Assembly (NCBI RefSeq): GCF_007991175.1
Contig: NZ_BJXV01000017.1
Span: 25,510 to 89,509 of the forward strand
Length of the DNA stretch: 64,000 bases
Origin: Halovibrio variabilis
GTDB taxonomy: Bacteria; Pseudomonadota; Gammaproteobacteria; Pseudomonadales; Halomonadaceae
Direction: 5' to 3'
Position 1 is the stretch's first letter. Every line of letters begins with the position of its first letter. The translations under genes were made by a program, and so were the position numbers. Below, piece by piece: positions 26,101 to 35,600 of this stretch. Under the pieces are notes generated by a model that worked only from the letters and a program-made list of their open reading frames with translations, was not told the DNA's origin and searched no databases.

Positions 26101-26139
26101 AAAAACGGGCGGCCTCAAGCAAGAGCGCCGCCCGTTTTT
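26101..26139. terminator. Bidirectional terminator between gcd and the PqqU-like gene
   Basis: AAAAACGGGCGGC pairs with GCCGCCCGTTTTT (13 bp, 13-base loop). With A and T runs on both sides it can serve both convergent genes. Confidence 0.88.
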
Positions 26140-26154
26140 ATGTTTGTAATGCTG

Positions 26155-28221
26155 TTAAAAACTTACTTCTAATCCACCATAAACGCTGCGCCCCGGGGCG
26201 GGTTCGTAGAAACGACCGTAAGAGCCGTTCAAGCGCACGTTGGCATAGTGCTCCTCATCAAGCAGATTGCGCACGCCGACATAAGTATTCAGCCGGGTGT
26301 CACCCCCCAACTGCCAGCCATCGCCCACCCGCAAGTTCACTAGCCAGTAGCTATCGACCTCTGTCTCGTTGGCGTTGTCCGCCACCATATCGCCTACGTA
26401 CTGGGTTTCCAGGGTGGCAAAGCGCTCGTCAAGGCCCTCCCAAGTGAGCTGATTCACCCAGGTTTGCTCAGGCAGGCCGGGGATGCGATTGCCATCAAAG
26501 CGCTCTGAAGGCGTGGCAAACTGGTCAAACTCGTAGCGCGCCAGTGTCAAGGCGCTATCCAGCCGCCACTGAGTAGCTAACTGCCAGCCCAGCGCCAGCT
26601 CGATACCGTCGCGGTCGGTGTCGCCCGCGTTTTGGTAGAAGGTACGCCCGCCGTTCTCTTCTTCGTAAGGCACCAGCTCATCACGCACGCGCACCGAAAA
26701 CAGCGCCAAATCGTAATCCATCGCCAACGGCTCAATGTAGCCCCGCAGCCCTACCTCACGGTTCCAGGCTTTTTGCGGCTCTACCAAGGGGTTAAAACCG
26801 CCGCCCGCCGGGTTGGCAAACTCCGAGAACGTCGGCGTTTCAAACGCCGTACCGGTATTTACATAGGCCTGATGCTGGGGGCGGTAACGATAGCTTAGCC
26901 CCGCTGAGCCGCTCCACTCATTAAAAGTGCGATCGCCGCTTTGGTCGCCATCGCTCAGGTAGCTGTCGTCTACCTCTAATTCCACACTATCAAAGCGCGC
27001 GCCCAGCGAGAGCGTCACCTGCTCGGTCAGCGCCAAATCACCCTGGGCAAATACCCCTGCTGAAGTCGCCGTTTGGGTCTCTTCCGCGAGCTGCTGGCCA
27101 ACAACGCCCTGATCGTTTACGTCGTTACGAAAGCGCTCGTCGTCTTGGCGAGCCACATCAACACCAGTGATATAGCTTAGCGGGAGGCTGCCCAAGGTGA
27201 TTTCATGGTGGTACTCGGCGCTTGCTCCCAGGTAATCACGCTGATAGCCGATACGGCTGTCACCGACATAGGGCAGCTGCTGTTCAAAATCACGCTGGGA
27301 AATAAAGCCTTTTAGGTAAAGCTCGCCGGGGCCAGCGGACAAATCCTCGTACTGTAAGCCAAGCAGCTGTTGATCGACATTCTGCCCAGCGTCTAGGGCG
27401 AGCGAGTTAGGCGCGGCTTGATCACGCCCAGCGGCCACTTCTCTGGCGTTTAAAGCACCGGGGTCTTCGGAACGCGGGTTATCGAGCAGATTGATAATCG
27501 CGGTTAACGCCCGGTCGCTGCCTAGCTCGCGGCGAAGCTTGGCATTCAGCAAATATTTTTCCGTGGAGCTCTGTTCGCGATAGCCATCCACATTGAGCGC
27601 CGAAAGGCTCACATGGTGCGACCAATCCCCCTGGGCGCCGCCGGTTTGCAGCGACGCTTTGCGGTAGCCATCGCTGCCCGCTTCGACGCGAACGCTCGTC
27701 CCAGGGTTATCGCGCCCATCAGCGGTGGTGACATCGATGACCCCACCCGCTGCATTGCCGTAAAGCACCGACGAAGGCCCACGGATCACCTCAATGCGCT
27801 CAGCGCTGTCTAGGTCAATGGCATCGAGCTGCGCCTGGCCATCCGGCAGCGTATAGGGAATACCGTCGACCATAATGGTAATACCGCGCACCCCAAAAGG
27901 CGCCCGGGCGCCAAAGCCACGAATGGAAATTCGCTGGCCTTGGGCAAAGTTGTCGCGGTTCTGCAGGAACACCCCCGGCACGCGCACCAGCGACTCATCC
28001 AGCCGCGCGCGCTGCTGGCCCTGAGCAATCGCCTCGCGGTCGAGCGTTGAAACCGCGGCGGGCGTGGCATAAAGCTCTCTGGACAAGCGTGGCGCCGTGA
28101 CTTCCAACGTGGCCATCGCACTGTCACTCGTCGGGCTTTCCTGGGCCCAACCTTGACCTGAAACAAAGCAGCTTAATAAACAAAAAGACGTGGTGATTAC
28201 TTTCAGCACAGGTGCCCTCAT
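26155..28221 (-). CDS. pqqU: TonB-dependent receptor resembling the PQQ receptor PqqU/YncD
   Basis: A 688-residue outer-membrane receptor with a signal peptide ending GQGWAQES. The plug contains ISIRGFGARAPFGVRGI, MVDGIPYTLPDGQAQ and IEVIRGPSSVLYGNAAGGVI. These align by eye, almost position for position, with E. coli YncD (RGFGSR.YGIRGI, VDGIPATMPDGQ, EVLRGPFSALYGNASGG), now known as the PQQ importer PqqU. So do FETPTFSEFANPAGGG and the C-terminal GRFYEPAPGRS. The barrel ends in LEVSF. The convergent neighbour is the PQQ-dependent glucose dehydrogenase, which strongly supports the assignment. The ribosome site for ATG 28221 is weak; no better start is seen. Confidence 0.82.
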   Translation of the reverse strand: MRAPVLKVITTSFCLLSCFVSGQGWAQESPTSDSAMATLEVTAPRLSRELYATPAAVSTLDREAIAQGQQRARLDESLVRVPGVFLQNRDNFAQGQRISIRGFGARAPFGVRGITIMVDGIPYTLPDGQAQLDAIDLDSAERIEVIRGPSSVLYGNAAGGVIDVTTADGRDNPGTSVRVEAGSDGYRKASLQTGGAQGDWSHHVSLSALNVDGYREQSSTEKYLLNAKLRRELGSDRALTAIINLLDNPRSEDPGALNAREVAAGRDQAAPNSLALDAGQNVDQQLLGLQYEDLSAGPGELYLKGFISQRDFEQQLPYVGDSRIGYQRDYLGASAEYHHEITLGSLPLSYITGVDVARQDDERFRNDVNDQGVVGQQLAEETQTATSAGVFAQGDLALTEQVTLSLGARFDSVELEVDDSYLSDGDQSGDRTFNEWSGSAGLSYRYRPQHQAYVNTGTAFETPTFSEFANPAGGGFNPLVEPQKAWNREVGLRGYIEPLAMDYDLALFSVRVRDELVPYEEENGGRTFYQNAGDTDRDGIELALGWQLATQWRLDSALTLARYEFDQFATPSERFDGNRIPGLPEQTWVNQLTWEGLDERFATLETQYVGDMVADNANETEVDSYWLVNLRVGDGWQLGGDTRLNTYVGVRNLLDEEHYANVRLNGSYGRFYEPAPGRSVYGGLEVSF

Positions 28222-28384
28222 TGATGGCTTTAGGTGAAACGGATGGCGAGATTGAACGATCGTTTACTCGGCTAGTCGCATAAGGGCAGCCAAGGTGAAT
28301 AATTTTTTGAGTGTGTCTTATGATAGCACCTAAAACAGTGGCTACACTTGGACAAGCTACCCTAATGAAAGCAAAGGAGGCTTC

Positions 28385-28558
28385 ATGGCGTTTACCGCGA
28401 CTGATCCGATCAAGATGATTTGTGCCGTTATACTCCCCCCACTCGGCGTATTTTTTGAGGTCGGCTTTAAAGGGCATTTCTGGTTGAACATTATTTTAAC
28501 GCTATTTGGCTTCGTACCGGGCATCATCCATGCGTTTTATGTCATATTGAAGTATTAG
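28385..28558 (+). CDS. Small membrane protein, YqaE/Pmp3 family (UPF0057)
   Basis: A 57-residue protein with two membrane helices. MICAVILPPLGVFFEVG and LNIILTLFGFVPGIIHAFYV are the signature of the Pmp3/YqaE family, present in bacteria, fungi and plants and linked to membrane potential and salt or cold stress. A perfect AGGAGG lies five bases before ATG 28385, and a strong terminator follows at 28588. It is a single-gene unit. Confidence 0.9.
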   Translation: MAFTATDPIKMICAVILPPLGVFFEVGFKGHFWLNIILTLFGFVPGIIHAFYVILKY

Positions 28559-28587
28559 CGTTTAATAGAAACGCGTTAAAAATGACG

Positions 28588-28618
28588 CCGCCTAAGCTGA
28601 TGCTCAGGCGGTTTTTTT
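28588..28618 (+). terminator. Intrinsic terminator after the Pmp3 gene
   Basis: CCGCCTAAGC and GCTCAGGCGG (10 bp, one mismatch, TGAT loop), followed by seven T. Confidence 0.88.
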
Positions 28619-28623
28619 ATGTT

Positions 28624-29109
28624 TTAAAAGTAAGGGCTGGCATGGCGACGCTTGTGCAACTCATGAACTCGTTCATCCAGCTCAGCTATTGGGCCTTCTA
28701 CCGTGAGTCCAGGCACAACCTGTTGAATAGGCAGGGTCGCAACAGGCGGTGGCGCTACGCCTAAGTCCGCAAGCCAGCGGCCCAACTGTTCAGACGAGCT
28801 GGCGTAGGCGATACGTCCCAACCCTACCCAGCCGTGGGCAGCGGCGCACATCGGGCAATGTTCGCCTGACGTATAAACGGTCGCTTTTGCTCGCGCCTCC
28901 GGCGTCATATTCTGAGCAGCCCAGCGCGCCAGGAAAAACTCGGGGTGCTGAGTAGAATCCCCACCGGCTATTCGGTTACGATCTTCTGCCAGCACCACCC
29001 CCTCTGCACTTACCAGTACGCTACCAAAGGGTTCGTCACCCGCATTAAGGGCCTCTTCAGCCAATTCAACGGCACGGGTTAAGTAGGCGAACTCACGATC
29101 ATCCAACAT
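28624..29109 (-). CDS. Nucleoside/base deaminase (CDA superfamily)
   Basis: A 161-residue zinc-dependent deaminase. The active-site H-x-E is present as THPEF..HPEF (STQHPEFFLARWAA near residue 54) and the two zinc cysteines as GEHCPMCAAAHGW near 82-92. GDEPFGSVLV near 24 is typical of the guanine/nucleoside deaminase group rather than TadA (no HAE, different C-terminus). The substrate (guanine, cytosine or a modified base) cannot be fixed from motifs. The divergent or upstream neighbours give no pathway link. Confidence 0.83.
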   Translation of the reverse strand: MLDDREFAYLTRAVELAEEALNAGDEPFGSVLVSAEGVVLAEDRNRIAGGDSTQHPEFFLARWAAQNMTPEARAKATVYTSGEHCPMCAAAHGWVGLGRIAYASSSEQLGRWLADLGVAPPPVATLPIQQVVPGLTVEGPIAELDERVHELHKRRHASPYF

Positions 29110-29144
29110 GTGCTTTCCTTATAGTAAAAGTTGGCCTGTTGCAT

Positions 29145-30407
29145 TTACCCCTTTACCGCCGTTGGCGCTTCTTCAACAGGCGTTTCACTCAACTGTTCGC
29201 CTTCGCTACGGGCGATGACGGACGTACCCACCAAGTCGCCTGTGACGTTTAGCGCTGTACACCCCATGCCCACTAGCGCATCGATCGCCGTGAGCAGCGC
29301 CACGGTTTCAATTGGCAGGCCCACTTGGGCAAATACGGTCGCGATCATAATAATGCCCGCCCCCGGCACCCCCGCCGTACCGACCGATACCAGCGTGCCG
29401 ATTAGCACTATTTGCACCATGCTGATGAAATCCAGCGGCGCGCCAATCACATTGGCCGCAAATACCGCCGAAATAGCAATACGAATTGCCGCCCCATCCA
29501 TGTTTAAGGTAGCCCCTAGCGGCAGGCTGAAGCCATAGATGCTTTTGGGAATCCCTAAGCGGTGGGCAGCATTAATGGTGAGCGGTAATGTCCCCGAGCT
29601 ACTTTGAGTAGCAAATGCCGTCGCCATCGGCGTGCGGGCTTCACGAAAGAAGGTGCGTAGCTTGACGCCAAACAGCCGCATAATGCCGCAATAAATCAGC
29701 AGGTGGATTCCCAGTGCGATATACAGCACCACCACCATATCCCCCAGTGACAGCAGTGTTTCCAATCCCTGCTGGCTCACCGTCTCAGCGACAATCGCAA
29801 ACACCCCAATAGGCACATAGTGCAGCACCCCTGACATCACTTTGAGCGTGACTTCGTTTAGCGCCTCAAGCACCTCATAAAGGCGCTCACCCATCGCATG
29901 CTGGCGCTGAGACTGGCGCATTTTCAGCAGCGCGATGCCAAACACCAGCGCGGTAAAAATAATCCCTAGCATATTCAGCTCGGAAAACGCGCCGATAATA
30001 TTATTAGGCACAATATTGAGCAGCGTATCGACAACCCCTGGATTGTCCGGCACCGAGAAGCTGGCGTCCTCGTTCAGGGTCATACCGCTGCCTGGGTTAA
30101 ATAGTGTGGCAACGGTCAACCCCACCGTGATCGCCAGCGCCGAAGACACCAGATAATAAACGAGCACCTTGCCGCCAACGCGACCTGCACTGCCCTCCCG
30201 CGACTGGTTCACACCCACCATTAGGGTAAACAACACGATTGGGACGATAAGAAACGTCAGCAGCCGCAGGAGCAAATCGCCCAGCGGGGCTAACCAAACC
30301 GCCACCGTCTCGCCGCCGACTAACCCCACTACAACGCCCATCACCAACGCGATGGTAACGCGCAGAACCAGCGATGCTTGAAAATAGGCCTTCCATATAC
30401 GTGTCAT
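29145..30407 (-). CDS. Dicarboxylate/amino acid:cation symporter (DAACS family)
   Basis: A 420-residue inner-membrane Na+ or H+ symporter of the GltP/DctA/SstT fold. Family marks are the re-entrant loop ATQSSSGTLPLTINAAHRLGIPKSI near 265, LPLGATLNMDGAAIRIAI near 297 (the NMDG cation site) and GVPGAGIIMIATVF near 345. Eight main helices are evident. AGGA lies five bases before ATG 30407. It probably takes up C4-dicarboxylates, glutamate, serine/threonine or the like; the substrate is not resolvable by eye. Confidence 0.9.
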   Translation of the reverse strand: MTRIWKAYFQASLVLRVTIALVMGVVVGLVGGETVAVWLAPLGDLLLRLLTFLIVPIVLFTLMVGVNQSREGSAGRVGGKVLVYYLVSSALAITVGLTVATLFNPGSGMTLNEDASFSVPDNPGVVDTLLNIVPNNIIGAFSELNMLGIIFTALVFGIALLKMRQSQRQHAMGERLYEVLEALNEVTLKVMSGVLHYVPIGVFAIVAETVSQQGLETLLSLGDMVVVLYIALGIHLLIYCGIMRLFGVKLRTFFREARTPMATAFATQSSSGTLPLTINAAHRLGIPKSIYGFSLPLGATLNMDGAAIRIAISAVFAANVIGAPLDFISMVQIVLIGTLVSVGTAGVPGAGIIMIATVFAQVGLPIETVALLTAIDALVGMGCTALNVTGDLVGTSVIARSEGEQLSETPVEEAPTAVKG

Positions 30408-30450
30408 TTGAGTTCCTACAGGTTTGAAAAAGTGGGGTTAATTTGCCCGC

Positions 30451-30654
30451 ATGGTACGCACCTCTTCAGTAGGGGTGGTGAAATCCGAACTGGCGAATAC
30501 CATTACCGACCCTGAGACCGCTAAGGCGATCGGCTTTTACCGGCAGATTGCCCTCAAGCCTGACGCTATTGCTTCGGCTATCGCGCATGCCATCAACCAG
30601 CCCGATGACGTGGACACCAGTGATATTGTCGTACCCACTACCGCGAGTTACTAG
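30451..30654 (+). pseudogene. C-terminal remnant of a short-chain dehydrogenase/reductase
   Basis: The 67-residue frame gives VGVVKSELANTITDPETAKA, QIALKPDAIASAIAHAINQP and DVDTSDIVVPTTAS. This is the C-terminal third of SDRs of the YdfG-like group (usual form GVV-x-SELANTI..., PDAIARAIAYAIEQP, DVSEIVVRPTAS). The Rossmann fold and the YxxxK site are absent. It is a leftover of a deleted gene; no ribosome site supports new use. Confidence 0.7.
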
Positions 30655-30735
30655 AGCTAAGCTGTAGGGCGCTTCCCCCCGCGGGAAACGCCCTGCATGA
30701 TGACTCACGTAGGGTAATGTTTTCCAGGAGTGCCA

Positions 30736-30951
30736 ATGAACGCGATCAATCCCAACAAGCTACACCACAGCAAATGGACGGCGGCGCAGCCGCTCAACAA
30801 AGAAAAGCACTTTATAGTGACCCAACTACTGCGCGATGAAGAAGAAAACGTAGTGGACGTGGTGATTGAAGCGATCCACTCTCACCGCGAAATCAGCCTT
30901 CCCTGGCAGGCGTTAAAAGACGACAGCGTGTGGAGAATGGGCTGGCAATAG
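30736..30951 (+). CDS. Small Trp-rich conserved protein (TIGR02450 type)
   Basis: A 71-residue protein with KLHHSKWTAAQP, EKHFIVTQLLRDEE, VIEAIHSHREISLPWQALKD and WRMGWQ. These match the TIGR02450 family of small conserved proteobacterial proteins that begin with (N)KL-x-SKWTA and end in W-x-x-GW. Function is unknown. AGGAG lies five bases before ATG 30736; the GTG at 30730 is in frame but less likely. Confidence 0.82.
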   Translation: MNAINPNKLHHSKWTAAQPLNKEKHFIVTQLLRDEEENVVDVVIEAIHSHREISLPWQALKDDSVWRMGWQ

Positions 30952-31060
30952 AGGCGTTCACAGCGCCCCAGAGAAAAGATAACCAAGAAAGGCTTTGACA
31001 CGTCGAACAATTCGTGACACTGTAGCGTCAGTTGGTTAGCAAGCAAGCATGGTTTCAGAA

Positions 31061-31104
31061 GTGTACGAAAAAGATTTAGAAATGTACGAGATAGACGTGT
31101 ACGA
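31061..31104 (+). repeat. Three (G/A)TGTACGA repeats upstream of the cold-shock gene
   Basis: GTGTACGA (31061), ATGTACGA (31082) and GTGTACGA (31097) lie in the 255-base gap before the cold-shock gene, about 100-145 bases before its ATG. A TTGACA at 30995-31000 could be a -35 element further up. They could be regulator sites or part of a structured 5' leader. Confidence 0.5.
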
Positions 31105-31206
31105 GATCTTTCGGCAAGCCTGTAATTGTATTCCTTGTTTTATCCGCTATTAATCTGGGTGATACCAGGAACTTTACTAAGCGTATTTGCGCGAAAGGAT
31201 TTTATT

Positions 31207-31413
31207 ATGTCTACTGGCACAGTTAAGTGGTTCAACGATACTAAAGGCTTCGGTTTTATTGCTCCTTCTGACGGCGGCGATGACCTATTTGCCCATTTCT
31301 CTGAAATTCAAGCAGACGGCTTCAAAACCCTGCAAGAAGGTGCTAGCGTTTCTTTTGACGTTACCCAGGGCAAGAAAGGCCTTCAAGCTTCAAACATCAA
31401 GCAAACTTCTTAA
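31207..31413 (+). CDS. Cold-shock protein, CspA family
   Basis: A 68-residue single cold-shock domain with both RNA-binding motifs: [14 protein letters not shown] (RNP1) and DLFAHFSEI (RNP2). It binds single-stranded RNA/DNA and acts as an RNA chaperone. The ATG at 31207 has GAAAGGA upstream and matches the family start; the long in-frame extension to 31126 belongs to the 5' leader. CspA-type genes commonly have long leaders that control translation with temperature. A strong terminator follows. Confidence 0.95.
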   Translation: MSTGTVKWFNDTKGFGFIAPSDGGDDLFAHFSEIQADGFKTLQEGASVSFDVTQGKKGLQASNIKQTS

Positions 31414-31457
31414 CATTTATTGTTAACAGTTTGCTCGAACCTTTCGAGGTTCGGATA

Positions 31458-31490
31458 ACAAGGCCCGCTTATGCGGGCCTTGTTGCGTTT
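31458..31490 (+). terminator. Intrinsic terminator after the cold-shock gene
   Basis: ACAAGGCCCGC and GCGGGCCTTGT form a perfect 11-bp stem with a TTAT loop, followed by TGCGTTT. Confidence 0.85.
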
Positions 31491-31560
31491 GGCTGTAAAA
31501 AGTTGCGTTTGGCTATAAAAAAGTTGGTTTGAGGTGTATCAGTAATGCGTTTGGGAGCGA

Positions 31561-32421
31561 CTAGAGACGTCGCCACTGCACCACTCGCACATCCACTGTC
31601 ACTACCAGCACTTCAAGCGCTGCTGCGCGAGCACGCCCTTCGGCGCTGGCCCGGTAAAGATGCGGTGTCATCGCCAACAGATCGGCGATTTGCTCAGTTC
31701 CGTTCAACTCTAACCAGTAGTTGATAGCCTCAGTGTGCTGGTGTGCGAAGTTCTCGGGCACTTGGCGATCACTCGAACGCTCAGGTTTTAACGTCGGGTA
31801 GATAATTTCCCGCAACTCCCGCAGATGGTTCGGCCCCGCCTCAACTTGCAGCAGCACGCCCCCGGTTTTCAGCACACGAGCAAACTCGCTAATCACCGGA
31901 AAACCAAACATACACAGCATGCTGTCCAGCGTTTCCGCCTGCACCGGCAAGTGCGCGTTACTGCCCACGACCCAGCTACTTAGCGGTGCCTGTTTATCAT
32001 CCTGCCTGGCCGCCGCTAACACCGCCCATTTAGAAATATCCAACCCCATCAACGACAGTGATTGAGGGCCTGGCATAGCGCTAGCTAACTGGCGCAGGTA
32101 ATAACCTTCGCCGCAGCCGGCATCCAGGCAGCTAAACGGCGGTTCGCCTGCCGCTTGAGCATGGCTCAATACGGTATCACTGACGGCATCCGCAATGGGC
32201 TGGTAGTGACCCGCATTTAAAAAACGCTGGCGAGCGGCCACCATGGCCTTACTATCGCCTGGGTCGTGGGAGCGTTTCTGCTGCACCGGCAGCAAATTCA
32301 CATAGCCCTGCCTGGCAATATCAAAGCTGTGCCCCATTGCACAGCGCCAAACGCTGCCTTCTAGCTCTAACGGCTCGCCATCCAGCGGGCAGGCCAGGGA
32401 TTGAAAAGGGGTTATGCTCAT
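31561..32421 (-). CDS. rlmA: 23S rRNA (guanine-N1) methyltransferase
   Basis: A 286-residue SAM-dependent methyltransferase that in E. coli methylates G745 of 23S rRNA. It has the N-terminal zinc finger of the family (LACPLDGEPLELEG, then WRCAMGHSFD), followed by ARQGYVNLL and SHDPGDSKAMVAARQRFL. The SAM site is CLDAGCGEGYYLRQL near 98, and GLDISKWAVLAAAR follows. ATG 32421 begins the zinc-finger domain; a TTG at 32430 is in frame but unlikely. A DMT transporter remnant lies just upstream. Confidence 0.9.
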   Translation of the reverse strand: MSITPFQSLACPLDGEPLELEGSVWRCAMGHSFDIARQGYVNLLPVQQKRSHDPGDSKAMVAARQRFLNAGHYQPIADAVSDTVLSHAQAAGEPPFSCLDAGCGEGYYLRQLASAMPGPQSLSLMGLDISKWAVLAAARQDDKQAPLSSWVVGSNAHLPVQAETLDSMLCMFGFPVISEFARVLKTGGVLLQVEAGPNHLRELREIIYPTLKPERSSDRQVPENFAHQHTEAINYWLELNGTEQIADLLAMTPHLYRASAEGRARAAALEVLVVTVDVRVVQWRRL

Positions 32422-32439
32422 AGGTAGCAATTCTTCACG

Positions 32440-32597
32440 GATAGTAGAGGATTAAACAGCTTTGTGACCCAGGCGGTTAGCGCGTCACCAAAACAATACA
32501 ATAAGATGACGCCGCCACCGATAAGAAAATTGATGCTAAGCGGCTCGTGAAGCAGCAGGGTACCAAAAAGAATCCCGAAGAGGGCCCGCTTACTTTC
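32440..32597 (-). pseudogene. C-terminal scrap of an EamA/DMT transporter
   Basis: The minus strand reads LFGILFGTLLLHEPLSINFL followed by IGGGVILLYCFGDAL. This is the last-helix pattern of EamA/RhaT transporters (GxLFGxLxLxEPLS). Nothing else of the gene remains before the plus-strand fusion gene starts at 32639. Confidence 0.6.
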
Positions 32598-32638
32598 GTG
32601 GCACATCCCTAGACAGCGATCTATAAGGCTACACAACC

Positions 32639-35600
32639 ATGCAACGACTGCTGCACTTGAAAGGCGCCTGGCCCTACCTGATCGCCATCTTTCTCAATGC
32701 CTTTGTGGATCTAGGTCACAAGATCGTCATCCAGAACACGATCTTCAAAAGTTATGACGGCACCACCCAGGTGGTCCTCACAGCGCTGGTCAATGGGTTA
32801 ATTTTACTGCCGTTTATCTTGCTATTTAGCCCGGCGGGCCACGTGGCGGACAGCTACCCCAAGGTACGTATTCTGCGCATATCGGCCTGGGCCGCCGTGG
32901 CGGTGTCACTGGGCATCACCGCCGCCTACTACCAAGGCTGGTTCTGGCTGGCCTTTGCGATGACGCTAATGCTGGCGATTCAATCAGCCTTCTACTCCCC
33001 GGCCAAATACGGCTTGATAAAAGGCCTGTTTGGCAAGCCACGCCTGGCGGAAGCCAACGGGCTGATCCAGGCAGTGACTATCGGCGCTATCCTGGCGGGC
33101 ACTGTAGCGTTTACCGCGTTGTTTGAGACCTGGGTGTCGCCAGACGATCACACCCCAGCACAGCTGTTGCGCCAAATAGCGCCGCTGGGCTGGCTGCTTG
33201 TTCTCAATAGCGCTATTCAGGTGGCAACGCTTTATCGCCTGCCGCTGGATAACACCACGCAACCTGATACCCCGCTGACCTGGCAGCGCTACATTAAGGG
33301 CGTTGCCCTGAAAGATAACCTGCGCCTTATCGCCCGCCAGCCCGTCATCAGGCTCTCCATTATCGGCCTGGCCACCTTCTGGTCAGTCGGCCAAGTGCTG
33401 CTGGCAGCCTTCCCCGCCTATGCTAAAGATGCCCTCAGTATCGATAATACCCTGGTGCTGCAAGGCATTCTGGCGGCTAGCGGTATCGGGATTGCGCTGG
33501 GTTCCCTGCTCGCCAGCAAGCTCTCTCACAACCGTATCGAGACCGGCTTGATCCCGGTAGGCGCTGTTGGGGTGGCCGTGGGGTTATGGTGCCTGCCGCT
33601 ATTAACCACGCCCGGCGGTCAGGCGCTGAACTTTGTCTTTATCGGCATCATGGGTGGGCTGTTTATCGTGCCGCTTAACGCCCTGATCCAGTTTCACGCC
33701 GCCGACAAAGAGCTAGGCACCGTGCTGGCCGCCAATAACTGGATTCAAAACATCGCCATGCTGGGCTTTTTAGTGCTCACGGCGCTATTCGCCCTGGCAG
33801 GGGTAGACAGCCACTACCTGCTGCTACTGATCGCCACCGTGGCGATGGTCGGCGGCGGCTACACCATTGTTAAGCTGCCGCAGAGTCTGGTGCGCTTTCT
33901 GTTGAGCTTCCTGCTGACACGCCGCTATCGCGTAGACGTGCATGGCTTGCAGAACCTGCCCGCCCAGGGCGGCGTGCTGCTACTGGGCAACCATATCAGT
34001 TGGGTGGATTGGGCCATGGTACAGATTGCCAGCCCCCGCCCGGTACGCTTTGTCATGCTGAAATCAGTTTACCAGCGCTGGTACCTCAACTGGTTCTTAA
34101 AAGCCCTGGGCTGTATTCCCATTGAGCGCGGCAGCGGTGCCGACAAGGCCCTGGCCGATGTTGCTGAACAACTCAACGCAGGCGAGGTGGTGTGCCTATT
34201 TCCTGAAGGGGCGATTAGCCGCACAGGACAACTGGGGGAATTTCGCCGCGGCTACGAGCGCGCCTGCGAGATGGCCAACCCTGATGTCAAGATTGTGCCT
34301 TTCTACCTGCGCGGCCTGTGGGGCAGCCAGTTCTCCCGCTCCTCCAGCAAATTAAAGGAGCTGCGCAACGCGCCTCTGCACCGCTCGGTAGTAGTCGCCT
34401 TTGGCAAGCCGCTGCCCAAAGATACCCCCGCTGACCTACTCAAGCGGCGCATCTTTGAGCAGGCAACCCGCTCCTGGCAGCGGGCCATGGGCGAGCTCCC
34501 CAGCCTGCCCAACGCCTGGATTCAAAGCGTTAAACGCCGCCCTAGCGAGCTTGCCCTGGCCGACACTCTGGGCCGCACACTCAACGCAAGCCAAGCGCTT
34601 ACTGCCAGCCTGCTGATGACCAAACAGATTCGCAAACTCAACCCAGGACAGAACGTTGGCCTGCTGCTACCCACCAGCAGTGCCGGGGTTATCGCCAATA
34701 TGGCCACGTTGCTGGCGGGTAAAACGTTGGTAAATCTCAATTACACCGCCGACCAAGAAGCGTTGACGTCTGCCATTTCCCAGGCGGAAATCACCACCGT
34801 ATTCACTTCACAGCGGTTTGTGAAGAAGCTGGAGCAGCGCGGGCTCAACGTTAGCCAATTGCTTAGCGAGAAGCAGGTGGTCTGTTTAGAAGACCTGCAA
34901 ACCTCGATTGGCCGTGCCGAGCGTTGGAGCACCTCGCTTGCGGTGAGAATACTGCCGACTTGGTTACTCCAGCGCTGCTTCTGCCACGGCCACGATGCCG
35001 ATGAGACGGCCGCCATTCTGTTCTCCAGTGGCAGTGAAGGCAAACCCAAGGGCGTGATGCTTAGCCACCGCAACCTGATGGCCAATATCAAACAGACCTC
35101 GGATGTGCTCAACACCCAGAGCAACGACGTGGTGATGGGCTCACTGCCGCTGTTTCACGCCTTTGGCCTTACGGTCACCCAGTTGCTGCCGCTGATTGAA
35201 GGGCTGCCGCTGGTGTGCCACCCCGACCCCACCGATGCCCCTGGCATCGCGGGCGCGATTGCCAAGCACAAAGCCACTATTATGTTCGGCACCTCCAGCT
35301 TTTTAAGGCTGTTTGTACGCAGCACAAAGGTGCACCCGCTGATGCTGGAGAGCTTGAGGATCGTGGTCGCCGGGGCCGAGAAGCTCGACGAAAACGTGCG
35401 CACCGACTTTGCGCTGAAATTCTACAAGCCCATTTACGAAGGCTACGGCGCCACCGAAATCGCCCCTGTTGCTTCCGTCAATCTTCCCGATGCCATGGGC
35501 GTTCACTATCAGCCGGTGCAGCGGGGTAGTAAAGTAGGCAGCGTCGGTATGCCGCTGCCCGGCACCAGCTTCAAAATCGTCGACCCGGATAACTTTGAAG

